Shown piece by piece: positions 34,907 through 46,229 of a DNA stretch of 64,000 nt. How positions within the stretch are numbered: position 1 is the first letter of the stretch; the number at the start of each line of letters is the position of its first letter. The notes below the pieces were generated by a model. It was given only the letters and a program-made list of their open reading frames with translations, made no database searches and was not told where the DNA came from. The DNA is taken from the NCBI GenBank assembly GCA_907163375.1, contig CAJQUW010016142.1:124001-188000 (forward strand), written 5' to 3'. The translations under genes and the position numbers were made by a program. Origin of the DNA: Prostheceraeus crozeri (lineage: Eukaryota > Platyhelminthes > Polycladida > Euryleptidae).

Positions 34907-35300
34907 TGATTTACGGGAGTGAGACCTGGGCACTAAAGGCTATCAGATCATGAGGATGGAAAGAACAAAAAGTCCTTGGTTAAACGAAAGTGTGGTGTGT
35001 GGCTGATCAATGGGCAGAGGAAGATGAACATATAAAGCATTTCGTCCAGTCACATTATGAGAAGAGACGAAGATGACTCGATGAAAAGAGATCCTTTCAG
35101 CTTGATGTTATAAGCATTTGGTTGCTACTAAGACAAAGGAAAACAGGGTTAGAGGTCATGCCCGATGATCCGAGCTCTTGACCAAGTCCAGCAATGATTT
35201 ACGATCAGCAGAAATGGAAGCGCGCTTGCAGAAAACAACATCCATCTAATTCAGTTCAACGTGGAAAAGTTTGGAAAAACATAAAGGAAGTAAACTACTG
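34907..35300 (+). mobile_element. Decayed LINE reverse-transcriptase C-terminal relic
   Basis: MIYGSETWALKAIRS at about 34907-34950 matches the YGSExWAL motif that follows the thumb in many LINE ORF2 proteins. Further fragments in other frames (KVWCVADQW, DQQKWKRACRKQHPSN at about 35203-35250) fit the downstream region with its RxxWRxxxRxxDP-like stretch. Many stops and shifts; the clade cannot be fixed. The ends are unclear, and the GC-rich open stretch continuing to 35412 may or may not belong to it. Confidence 0.5.
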
Positions 35301-35419
35301 TAGACTTCGTGAGTCGCACGGGGGTAGGAAATTTTTAAATAGTGTCGAGTGCCACACCAGAAGGGTTCGGGGACTGCATCAGACCCGCGGAACAGGGATT
35401 GCCGCCCCCTGATGTAAAC

Positions 35420-38104
35420 TTTCGATCGATTCCATGAGCATTGTGAGATCTGATAATTTTATTCTCCTCACATACGTGCATATTTTGCCTCTACATTTCT
35501 CATACGCAAAGATAACGTCATCACTGACAGTACATGTATAATCTTTCAAAATCAGGAAATTTCGCAAATTCCATCAAATGTTCTCATATCTAAAAATGCG
35601 CATTTTGCGTTCATGTTTCAAAGATGAGTGATATACCGGCTTAGCAGTGAAAATTGGTCGACAGTGCGAAATTTGCTAGATGTCATGGTATTAGATGATG
35701 AATTAGCTGAATCGTGACAAACGTTAATATCGATGCTTTTTCATGAGGGATGACATTATAGCGACGGAGAATCTGAAATTTGATTCAATCCAGCTCTAAT
35801 TTTAGCATTGATCAGCAATATGTGTGGATAATTGTTTCTAGGAGGGCAACCGAATTGGAAAATATTTCCGTCTCTAGTCTGAGTTGTTAATAGATGACCT
35901 CCGTAACTATGTTGATTATATAAACTTCACTCTCTACTAATTTGCTTACCTCGATACTTCAATAGAAAGTTCCCTTGCGCTGTGAATTCTCTCATTTGAT
36001 ATTTTCATTTCCTTTATAATCGCTTGACTGCAGCAATTCCTCCTGAATTTGCTACATCTTTCTCTCAGTACATCTAATCCGTGTCATTATTTTGCTCATT
36101 CAATAATACTTTAGAGATTATGGACTAAAAGTTTATTATTCGTCTCTCTGGTTAATCACGACGCCTCGACAGATTGCATCTTAACTACTTGCAAATTCAA
36201 CAGCCGTGCGTTCTCCCATAAATTCGCCTGACCAAGCAAATTCAGTTCTCAACCAGTAACTTTGGTTACTCAATCCGTGTAATCCTATCAATATTCTGAA
36301 AGAAGGTTGACAAAGATATCGGACACATTCTTTCAATCTGCACTGGCAAATTCAGTCGTGCAGTAGTCAGAGTCTATCTACCCATTCTGCTTCATTGACT
36401 AAAGGTAGTTTGGAGAACGCATTGTTTGACAACCTACTCAAAACCTATGAGGAAGTTGTCTCATAAAGTTCCTCTTTGTAACCTCCATCTCTATCAAATG
36501 ATGGAGTGAGCGCGCAGAGTCTGTGATTACTTTCTTCATATTTAATGGTGGTCGACCAACATGTTCGCTGGAAATCAACCTTGCTGTCCGTATTTCTGTA
36601 TGCGCCGTCGTTGGGTAAGTAAATCATCTACCAAGTTTTCTTTTGTCAGATAGCTTCGGTAGGTAACTCTTAAATTAACTAAAAGTGCAGCTGCGAGTTG
36701 AGGATGTCTGGAAGATATACAAAATCGCTTCGGTGCGGAGGAACTTTCATTGTCGAGGATCATCAAGTCGGCATCTGCCGAATCAATCGCTAGGCTTTTT
36801 GTACAGGATGAGCAGTCTTCAAAAGGAAGATGATTATTACTTTGTTATCTATCGCGAACATTCTCACGGTTCCCTGACAGCTGGTGTGACATTGACTAGA
36901 AAGGCTCATGTGATTCTATGACATGAAAAGTATTCGTTCAGTTCAAGGATTGGTGAGCTTGCATTAAAGAATAGCCTATCGGACCTGTGATCTGCAGGGG
37001 CACCATCTGAACCAATTCTTCGAAGCATCAGTGCTGTGATCTTCTTTTTCCTCCCAATCTAATTTGCTGATCAGAAGATGTAAATCAGAAAAGCATGAAT
37101 TTCCCCCTCTGATAAAAGAAAGGCAAAGGAGTACTTCTAGAAGCCTTATTTTAATTTGAGCTTATATGCAAGTACGAACTTTACCAATAAAGTCGCATCA
37201 CTAGATGTCACACGCCTCGATATCTCAGCATTGTATCTCTAGTTAAGACACTGTTCATCCATAAAAAATGTCTGTAGGCCGCGCATCAACAGGCTCACAG
37301 CTCAATATGTGACATCAGGATGATTAAACACTTGAAAACTTAACTTCAATGTTGTTTTGAGCCATATATACTCTTGAAAAGTGCAAATCATCTGTCTCCA
37401 TTGATATTGGAGGAGCATTGAGCTGATGCTACGTTGGCGAATCATTAGATGTTTTGTTTTCTTTTACTGCAACAAAGAGGTTTTACAACATCATCTTATA
37501 TTTATTCTGTATTTCTCTCCGAATTTTCTCTGGAAATCCATTATTTGGAAATTCATTTTTTGGTTTTAAACCTGCTACTCTTACGGAAGGAATAAAATGA
37601 AAAGTAAATATCTTTTAGAAATTGCGACATTTACACAAAGTTCAAATAACAGGACTGACTCAATGTCACACTCAGAGGTAATGAATTCACGCATTTACAA
37701 TAAGAATTGAATAGAACTAAGCAAGAATTAAATGAGCTATTCATTTCACTGAATAGTAGAAAAACTCGTCGCCAATGGAAAGAACATTCACATTCATATG
37801 ACTGTATGTGCTTATGCAATCGACAATATTGATTCTCCAATGAACTGAGTTTCCGTCCCTTTATTAACCCTCTGGCAGCGAGTTTGGTTTCCAATTGAAT
37901 GGAAAATCTTTACAACTACTTTCACCTATAATAATTTCTATTCGTGATTTGGTTGCGTTATTGGCAATGATAGCAACCAAAAGTCCTATGTGAAAAAGCC
38001 GGCGTCAAAATATTTTTATCTCAAAATGCATATGAACTGATAAACATTCGAATTATTCAAAATTTGTATTTATTGACAAAGGGTGAGAAATGCGAATGGC
38101 AGTC
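35420..38104. other. Intron 4 segment without recognised gene
   Basis: AT-rich intron. Open frames at 36445-36921 on both strands show no recognisable motif. Confidence 0.35.
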
Positions 38105-38766
38105 CTGTAGACAGAGTGACTTTCTACAGGGCATGAGACCGAAAATGATACTTTCGCAGGATGATGTGCACTCTGTGGCTGCAACGAAACTGCGCATATG
38201 CTGCGTTCTACCCCGTTCCTCTTTTAGTCAGACAGAATGAAATAAAGCAAATCTAATGGGAAGCAGATTAAAGTTGGCGGTAAAAATGAGATCCTTTCAG
38301 TGATTGAGTGAAAGTACCAAGTCTAGAGCTATGATCTTTGGAGTGGAATGTCTTCAGGTCATTTCCTACCATGCGTATGTGCTATTATCAAACTTCTTAT
38401 GGCTGATGTACGTGAAACTATCGTGACTTGAGGCCAAAATAGTGTGCTTGCCGACATTAGGGGACTTGCAATTTTCTGACTGTGTTTATATTCATTGATA
38501 CAGGTATATATGAAACTTAATAAGAAATTAGCTAACGACATGCCAAAAATATTGCTGTAAATTAAGTACTTTCCACTGAATCAATGAAAACGCAGAAAAA
38601 CTCATTTTACTGAATACTTCAGTCTGCCTCCCGTGTTTTTCTTTAATCCCGTCTAACAAGAGGAGGAATCGGGCAGAACGCGGAGACGCGCAAATTCGTT
38701 GTAATCATTGGTTGTGCATCATTCTGTGAAAGTTTCATTTTCGGCTGTATTCCCAGCAGAAACACA
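38105..38766. repeat. Foldback family FB, copy b
   Basis: The left arm (CTTTCTACAGGGCATGAGAC, TTTCGCAGGATGATGTGCAC, AGTCAGACAGAATGAA) is matched by an inverted right arm (GTCTAACAAGAGGAGGAATC, CATCATTCTGTGAAAGTTTC, CCCAGCAGAAACAC). A central block, TGGAATGTCTTCAGGTCATT and about 130 bp more, is shared with copy c. It is a long-armed non-coding inverted repeat of about 660 bp. Confidence 0.7.
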
Positions 38767-38769
38767 TGC

Positions 38770-39864
38770 CGGCTTCCGGACTATTGCGCTTTGTGCATTT
38801 CATGGTTGCGTTGTCGAATTGCTATAATTAAAGGATGTTGACTTCAACATAACCTTCTAGATAAACATCGTGCCTTGAACTTCAAGCGTCCATGTCTAAT
38901 TAGTATTGAGATGTCTACAGCTAAGAGCCGCGTTTACGTAACTCTGTCCGAGGTCATAAATTCTTAATGATTAGAATGTACACAGATGTAAAATTGTAAT
39001 CCGTCAAACAGCATGATGGAAAGCCAAGCCGATCTGATCACATGGATGATAGCACAGATCCCGTCCACCTGATTATCGTCTTGTCGATTTGGTTTCTTCA
39101 CTAATTCAGTTATTGATTATTCTGGTGAGTTTACGCTCGAGGTTGCGATCAGATTACCTGTGATTATACGGCCGACTTGAAATGTTAAGAAGCCATTTCT
39201 TGTTCATTTATGTTATTCATTATCACTATACGTTTCACGGTATTAGGGAAAGAAAAGCAGACAAACATAATTTAGTTTTTCACAGTTGGAAGTTTATTAT
39301 GTTGAAAATGATCAATGTTTGAAATTGTTTGCATGTTGTTATTGACTCGCTAAACGAGAATGTTGGCATAGAATAAATTTCACTTACAATTCATTGGAAA
39401 TTTAAACATTGAAAAGAAGACATCATAACAACAACCAGAATAATTAGCTTCCTCAGAAGTAACTCAAATTTATGGTTAATAGGAGTGAAAACGAACTTCA
39501 AATGAGATGTCACGCTAACGACAGTAGGCCTATACATTATCGTCAATTAGGAACTTCAGAGTTAAAGGGACTAAGATCCTCGGGACAAAGGTGTTCAAAC
39601 CTGCAGTTAATATCCTAGAATGGTATAAAAACGGTTCGTGTTGAGCTTTAACCTGCAATGAAGGCTTGCTTACAGCTACAACCCTCGGCTTCATATTATG
39701 CACGAATTAAATATTCGACTTAAATTTCTTTCCATTCGGTGTCATATTATATTGTGGTCAATCTAGGAACGGGAAGCCAGCATGTATCTCGACATGCACA
39801 AAAGTTTCATCTTTACCATCACTTTATATCCACTTTTCACAACAGAGATCTCTTTTTTCAACAG
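38770..39864 (+). other. Distal intron 4
   Basis: AT-rich intron with one TAGGCCTA (39525), ending at the pyrimidine-rich acceptor TCTTTTTTCAACAG (39851-39864). No gene is seen. Confidence 0.4.
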
Positions 39865-40261
39865 GATTTAGCGCCACACGAGTCAAATGGTCTGACAATC
39901 GAAGATTCGATGACCGGTCAGTCCCAAGTGTCCGTCGTTGAGCCAAAGCAGTTGTCTAACATTCATCGCGACCTCCCATTGTCCAATGACGATCGTGGAC
40001 CGTCTAATAACGACGAAGAGCATTCTCCGTTGCCAGTGGAAGAACCGATTCCTGTGGGAGCCCAAGAAACTTTGGTAGATGATCCAGACTCACCTTGCAA
40101 GGAAGAGGAAGACCACATCATCGATGCGTCAAGTGCAGAAGAATCGGAGCATGAGGACGTGAAACCTTTGAATCAAAAGATTGAGAAGAAAATGAGCTGT
40201 GATGATAGTAGCGAAGATGAGAGTGATAGCGAGGATGAAGATGATTTCGGCTACACCAACA
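39865..40261 (+). CDS. Patj: PATJ/MPDZ-like scaffold, acidic linker exon
   Basis: A 397-nt exon entered in phase 0 (CAACAG|GAT) and left in phase 1 at AAC A|GTAAGT. The first half is polar (DLAPHESNGLTIEDSMTGQS). The second is extremely acidic: KEEEDHIIDASSAEESEHED, then DDSSEDESDSEDEDDFGYTN. In vertebrate PATJ an acidic block (DDSDENEEEDAF) stands at the same place, before KIRQRYADLPGE and the next PDZ (from memory). The phase-1 donor would allow the Asn-Lys/Arg junction expected here. The annotated 195-codon open frame begins in the intron and runs past the donor; both extensions are rejected. The Ser residues among Asp/Glu suit casein kinase 2, which is an inference only. Confidence 0.75.
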
Positions 40262-40631
40262 GTAAGTTAAGACAAAGTTTCTATTTTACAAAATGCTTTA
40301 CTTGTTTATTGCTCAAAATGAAGTGATGTAATGAAAGATTCGAGAGTGATGCAAATAAATAGGCCTTGCTGATGAAAATAATAGGAATAATACTCTCGTT
40401 TGTGGCATTATGTTCGGATGCATTGACAGTAGCACAGTGTGCGATAAATGACAGACCGAATAAAAATACAAGACAGACAAAAATGTTATCAAAATTTTGT
40501 GCAACAATTAACGAGTCAATTAATCTCTGCCATTGGCATTTTTCAAAGTCAATAAGTTTAGAGGTGCGGGTTTACGAGAATTGAAAGGATACATCAATGG
40601 GTGACTGACGTTACGAGAAATCTTCAGCAAC
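40262..40631 (+). other. Start of the last visible intron
   Basis: Begins with the donor GTAAGTTAAG. No exon, repeat or RNA gene is recognised before the minisatellite. Confidence 0.4.
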
Positions 40632-40806
40632 ACGCGTCTGCACAGTACCACCACCACCGCCGCCGATATCATCCGAGTGCGTCTGCACAGCGCCACCACC
40701 AACACCGATATCACCCGAATGCGTCTACACAGTGCCACCAACAGCACCGGCATCACCCGAGTGCGGCTGCAGAGTGCCACCAACAGTACTGATATCACCT
40801 GAGTTC
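40632..40806. repeat. 42-bp minisatellite, about four units
   Basis: Tandem units of roughly GATATCACCCGAGTGCGTCT plus GCACAGTGCCACCAACAGCACC, diverged by a few bases each. Because 42 is a multiple of three, the array stays open on both strands (HHPSASAQ-like on plus, VLLVALCRRTR-like on minus). Those frames are by-products, not genes. Confidence 0.85.
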
Positions 40807-41790
40807 GTCGAACCGTCTTGAATCACTACTTCAGCACGTTTATTAAGAAGTCGCTCAAATGATCTTTGCTTTTTTACACAAAGCACAAAACGAGTCTCAA
40901 CATGTTGCACAAATTCGATCTCCTCCTTAGGTTAGGAAGGATATGTAATTGCCTTGATGCCCTTTTGGCGACATCATTAATGTGAGACTCACTACTCAGA
41001 TTGTTGGGGAATCTTAATTAAGTTGTGCTGGAATTTGCTGCGACCTGCTCTAGGGATGAGGTTGCGCTTTGCGTCATGATATGATTGACCACATTGAGAT
41101 GTTGAGTGGAAGACAACTTCAGACTCTTCAAGGATATTACTCACCTCTAATTGGAGAGAGTCGACTTAGTCAAAGACGTTGAGCATGAAGTGTAATGATG
41201 TGACGTCATCAGTGCTGATGAGTGTAACAGTCCAACACACTTGAATGTACTCAAATACTTCCTTGTCTGTCCCTTTCAACATTCATCTTCTCCTGAAGAT
41301 TATCTTCCACTATACTCTGTCTTGAGCATCTTCTTCTCTGAGCTGATGTTGTACCGTATCACTGAATGTGTTGAAATCACTCAACTGAGCTCAAGTATGA
41401 TTCAAAAAGTGGAACTATTGTAAAAGCGACGGGATAGTTGCCAGACTAATGAAATATGATTAATTTGCATTCACTTACTACACAAAGATGTCGTCTGTGT
41501 TAAATGCTCATCAAGAAGTGTGATTTCATATTGACTGCCCTTTTCTCAACTGTCAAATCTCAAATTCAAACAAAGGCAGCAATAATCGATGAGGAGCTTG
41601 AAATTTTACAGCTGACGTGATATTCAGGCATTTGGATCTACTTGAGAGTCATTTATTGTAAATGGTTTATTCTTCCGACGGCTTCATTTTTCGTGCAACA
41701 GAAATAATCTGAAAAGCAATAGAATATCTAAAGAAAGTCTATTAAGTCAATGCAAGACACCAACACCATTGATTCACCGACCGCACTCGC
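40807..41790. other. Intron segment without recognised gene
   Basis: AT-rich intron sequence. Nothing identifiable. Confidence 0.35.
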
Positions 41791-41797
41791 TCGGCCG

Positions 41798-41886
41798 AGG
41801 AATCGAACCGAAGTCCACGGTGCATGGAGACGAACTCGCACGTTCTTCACTAGGCCACGCTGACAGCACTACTCGGTTCGATTCCT
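41798..41886 (-). repeat. tRNA-like repeat with duplicated inverted B box
   Basis: On the minus strand, GCGTGGCCTAGTGAAGAA (A box, 41843-41860) and CGGTTCGATTCCT (B box, 41798-41810) are spaced as in a tRNA. A second CGGTTCGATTCCT lies on the plus strand at 41874-41886, so the two B boxes form an inverted repeat around the tRNA-like core. It is followed by TGTTAGTGTCTT, which also follows the tRNA-like repeat at 45.9-46.1 kb, suggesting one SINE family. Confidence 0.6.
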
Positions 41887-42759
41887 GGCCGTCGGGGAAT
41901 CAAGGATGTTAGTGTCTTCTATTGACCTGATGGTTGTCATTCTCTTTGGATATTCAGTGCACTGCGACAGACCTTTGTTGTCAGCAATAGAATGGGATTT
42001 CGATCTATAGTCTACTTTCCATCGTTAATAAATAACGGACTAATGTTTGAAATAACTGCAGTTGGACATCTTTGATGATGACTGAAGATTCATTTTCTTG
42101 ATAATCTCACACCATTCTGCAAAGTAAAGCAACTGGAATGAGAAATATGTTGAAATACGCTTGCATTTTTGTTAATTCGCTGAAAGATATTTTCTCCATT
42201 TGTATGTTTTAAATATTTATCTATCGACATAATTTTACTAAAATGTGCAACTCATTATCCACTTCTGTACTCAGAACAAGAATGTTTCAAATCTCATCAA
42301 GCTGAAATCTTCAAAATGTCTACAGGCGATGTTTCTTCACAAATATTTAACGTGCGAAATATTTACATCTATTTCTGTACAAACAGAGCAACATTAACAA
42401 TTCAGACCAAGAAACTCTCGCTGAAATTTCAAACCCTTTAGCTGCATAAATGAATGAATAACTCATTCTAACGAATATGCTACATCCTTATGTAATTAAG
42501 TCGAAGAATGTAACATGAAATTCACTTTCCGTATTGTCACGTCAATAGCGTTGGTTTCCTTGGGTAGAAAACAGTGCCACAATAGAAAAATCAGTCTGAT
42601 GAGCAGGGTAGAAGTTTTGTAAATGTCTCTTCCGTGTAATGTCCACTTTCATGTCTGCTTGCACGTTGTTTTTCGATCCCAGTTTTTTTACTTGCGCACA
42701 TCTTGCAGTCAACTCTGATGTGAACCTGTTATTAACCATCTGTCCTCTTTCACGTACGT

Positions 42760-43470
42760 TTGCGCATGCTCTTCTGTTCCACTTGGTATCTTCCTGAGCA
42801 TGTTATCCTTTTGTTACTTGGCTTTTCCCTTTACTGTAACCTTCTTCTGTCACCCTTTAGCCACAAGCGCTTCACAAAGCCTTCGTTCATGCTTGCTATT
42901 ATCCTTCGGTCACTTTCGTGACATCTCACGCAGATAGCAGCTCATTGTGCAAGTCCATTTGACACATTTCAAGTCAGTTTCCACATGCTCCCATTTGACA
43001 CACTTCACAGCATTTTGTGTATCTATCTTCTGACAACGTTCATGACAGCTGACATGTAGCCGCTTCCGCGTGTTCTTTTGAACACATTTCACGACAGTTT
43101 GCACGTCACCTACAGACGCCTTCCACAGTAGCTTCCGTGTGTTCCTTCTCACACTTTTTAAGACGGTTAACGCGTGTTCTTTTCTGACACATTGCACAGC
43201 AACTTGTACATGATGGCTGCTTGTGCATGCTCCCTTCGGACACGCTTGCGCGTCACCTTCAGACGCCCTCCATCTCTGCTTCCGCGTGTTCCCTTTTGAC
43301 ACATTTTACAACATGTTGCGGATGCACTTCTAATGCCTTTGTAGCAGTTTGCACGTGCTCTTTTCTGATAGATTTCTCCACTGCTTATGTACGAGTATGA
43401 GCTTCTGATGCCTTTCATAGCAACTTGCGCGTTGCATTCTGACCCCTGTCAAGGCAGTTTGCCTATGACT
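42760..43470. repeat. Decayed minisatellite
   Basis: Imperfect repeats built from GACACATTTCACAGCAGTTT, GCACGTCACCTTCAGACGCC and GCTTCCGCGTGTTCCCTTTT blocks, spaced about 60-70 bp with rearranged order. The minus strand reads open for 130 codons (CVKREHAR/NTRKQLWRASEGD motifs repeated) because the units rarely contain stops. I take this as a repeat by-product, since no splice sites or recognisable domain accompany it. Confidence 0.7.
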
Positions 43471-45850
43471 TCTGCCCAGAATGCGCTGCTTTATCTACAC
43501 TGAACGGGACATTTCTCTTTTCTTGACGCCTCCTGGTAGTCCTCCTGTACGCACTATGTCACGTTTCTCTTTTAAGCTCCTTCCATGCATTTTCTAACCA
43601 TTTTTTCTTCCTGATCTATATCCTTCAGCTCACCGAATACATAATAATCAACAAAGCCAAACACTTTGCAAGAAATTCATTTCCTGCGTTCGCACTTCCG
43701 ATTGCAATATTATTTTACCTCACGTATCCTGTTCAATGAAGTATTTGTAAAAGATAAATGTAACATATGATCTCAAGCGATCGTTAGCGTTCACAAATAT
43801 AAAACGAATAGATTCAATTCATTCGGTCTTTGTGTTGCAATATTCAATTGTACATTGATAAATTCTATTTACCGAAATTGTTTTTCAATCAGCAGGCAAT
43901 CCGCGTCGATTTCAACGGGCAATTAGTAAGTAGCGTTTGAAGCGGGCACAGTGATAATGCTCATATTTTTCGCTTTTGAGATTCCCCGGTGTTGGGCTGA
44001 AATTGATAAGTTTATTTTACCGAAATAACATTTCCTTTCTTCACTCGCTTTTGTTGAGTAACGAATGAAAGTTCTGTTGAAGCATGCTGTTGTCTGTAGG
44101 GGACATTAATCGCAACTGTGATAACATTATTCCTTTAAAAGGGCCAACTTATTCACAGCACCAATCCTACCAAATTATCTGAATTTCTAATGTATTTCTA
44201 TTATGGCTATTTTGGCCTACTTTGTTTTGTTGACAAGGTGAAGGCTTCAATCATAACACAAAAAAACAATCAACGGCATACAAATTTTGACTAATCCGCT
44301 CCATCAGAGGTGAACGTAGTTAAAAAAACCATGATCGGATGAATTTCCACCTCAGTCATGGGTGTAAGTTTATATAAATGTTAGTTTTCTTGGCTTGAAT
44401 TCCAAACTGATGGGTCTCGAGACAAATAGTGAAATTTGGAAACTAACGATGTCTCTGATCAATACAAAAATGTCTATGGTAAATCCAACTGATCAACGCA
44501 AAGAAATGTTCGACATCCTATTTGAGGTTTTTAGCTAATTGTGTCCAAAAGTATAAAATCACGTAGATAGAATAATAAAATATCGAGTTGCATCCTACAG
44601 TTGAAAAAAAATTAAGAAAAACAGAAAAACATGGCAAAATGCTGGAATACTCTGAAAAACTCTGAAAACTCAAAATGTTGGAGGATTTCCGTCTTGAAAC
44701 ATTGCATAGCGATTTGTACCTAGGAAAGAATGGAATAAGTAAAAATTTCACCGAATCAGCAAGTCCCGATTGTCAATTTATTCTAGATAAATGGACAGCA
44801 TGTAGACTGCGTGGGCGCCAGTCTATCCGCAAAGTGCGTAACGAATAGTCTGTCGATTTAGTAAAACAAAATCATCAAATTACATTGTTGGTCTAACAAA
44901 GATGTATCAAAATAAAGCAATTGATGATAGAGAAACAAAGAGGGCCATTACTCATTTCATAGAGATTTGTTGTTGTAGACGTTGACATGTTCTTTACTAA
45001 TAGCACTTTGTACGGTTCGCGTCTCATATATTCTACAATACATATTTGAAAAATGAAAAACCTGTGAAAGCTTCTGTAGAAATCCGCTGAAGAAAATTTT
45101 AACCACAAATTTTACTATTTTTGCTCCTGTTTATGCATTCAAATTGAGGAAATAACATCCCGATTTCCAAGCACAGATGAAGTATCCAAAATTAACTTCC
45201 TTGAATTAATATTTCTCCGATATTACCCTGAACTATCTTCAAAGAAGTTCAAAGTATATCTCTCGTCAACAAACTGACATCGCATGTTTTGTAATAACTT
45301 CTGCTGATAACTTTGCATAAAACGGAATGCTTCATCTAATAAGCTCGTGTATTTTTCCCGATCTGCGGCAAGAGGCAACAATTATTGCCTTGTCGCATTT
45401 TCTAGATGTTAGTGGAAATCATTTTCCTGGCCTTTTTTATCCGATTACTCTTGTGCGAGGTACGTTACATGCTAAGGTGTCATCTGTTATCAAACAACTG
45501 ATGCATTGGATTTTCAGCTATCTTCTTCAGTTCTGTGGTTCAATTCTACTCTGATTATTGGCCGGCATGCGAACATCATTCACTTGTCGGTAGGAAGTCT
45601 GACAATCTGATTTCGTTTCAGTCAGTGTAACATTATATGGTATGCCTTCAAATGCTTGCTGGATGCTTACTAGGCGATGAATATTGGCAGTCACACCTTG
45701 TGACGAAATATCTATGATTGTGTGCGAGCATGTGACTTCTATTTTTCTGACTCGCTTGTCAAATAGTGAAGAAGGGTCTTTATAGTGAAGAAGGGTAATT
45801 ATAATTGCTATGACAGCTGATGAGTGATGTGTTGAGTGACATCAGTCGTT
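43471..45850. other. Intron segment without recognised gene
   Basis: AT-rich intron sequence with nothing identifiable. Confidence 0.35.
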
Positions 45851-45855
45851 CGTAA

Positions 45856-46135
45856 GCGGTCGTATCTCAGATGGTCAGAGCGACAAGTCCAGATAACTTT
45901 GGGCATCAGGTTCGAGTCCTTCCAGTCACATGTCCTTTACATGACAATTTGATATCTGGTTTATTCAATTTCATTCATTGTAAAACATCGTGCGACTTCG
46001 TATGTCACAATAGATTGACAATAAAGGTCAGCCTGTCCGTTGGTCTAATCGAATGAAAAGGATGTGAGCTCGCGTTAACCGCTGAGTTTGGTCCTGATGT
46101 CTGGTCGGGTGTTCAAATGTGTTAGTGTCTTTCAT
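45856..46135 (+). repeat. tRNA-derived SINE-like repeat
   Basis: GCGGTCGTATCTCAGATGGT at 45856-45875 is A-box-like and ATCAGGTTCGAGTCCTTC at 45905-45922 is a good B box. A body runs to about 46135, where GTGTTAGTGTCTTT matches the tail seen near 41909. The acceptor stem is not convincing, so it is not a functional tRNA. Confidence 0.55.
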
Positions 46136-46229
46136 CAGCTAAATATCAAAATCAAAATATCCATCTATGTAGGTTTTCAAGAGAGGCATGCATGAAAACT
46201 GAGTTCAGGATATAGTGCGGCAGCCATAA

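Noticed and set aside
36445-36921. Overlapping frames on both strands
   Set aside because: No motif, no splice context and ordinary composition.
39739-40326. 195-codon frame taken as a complete gene
   Set aside because: Only 39865-40261 lies between splice sites; the start lies in intron sequence and the tail passes the GTAAGT donor.
40520-40910. Repetitive frames on both strands
   Set aside because: They follow from a 42-bp minisatellite whose unit is a multiple of three.
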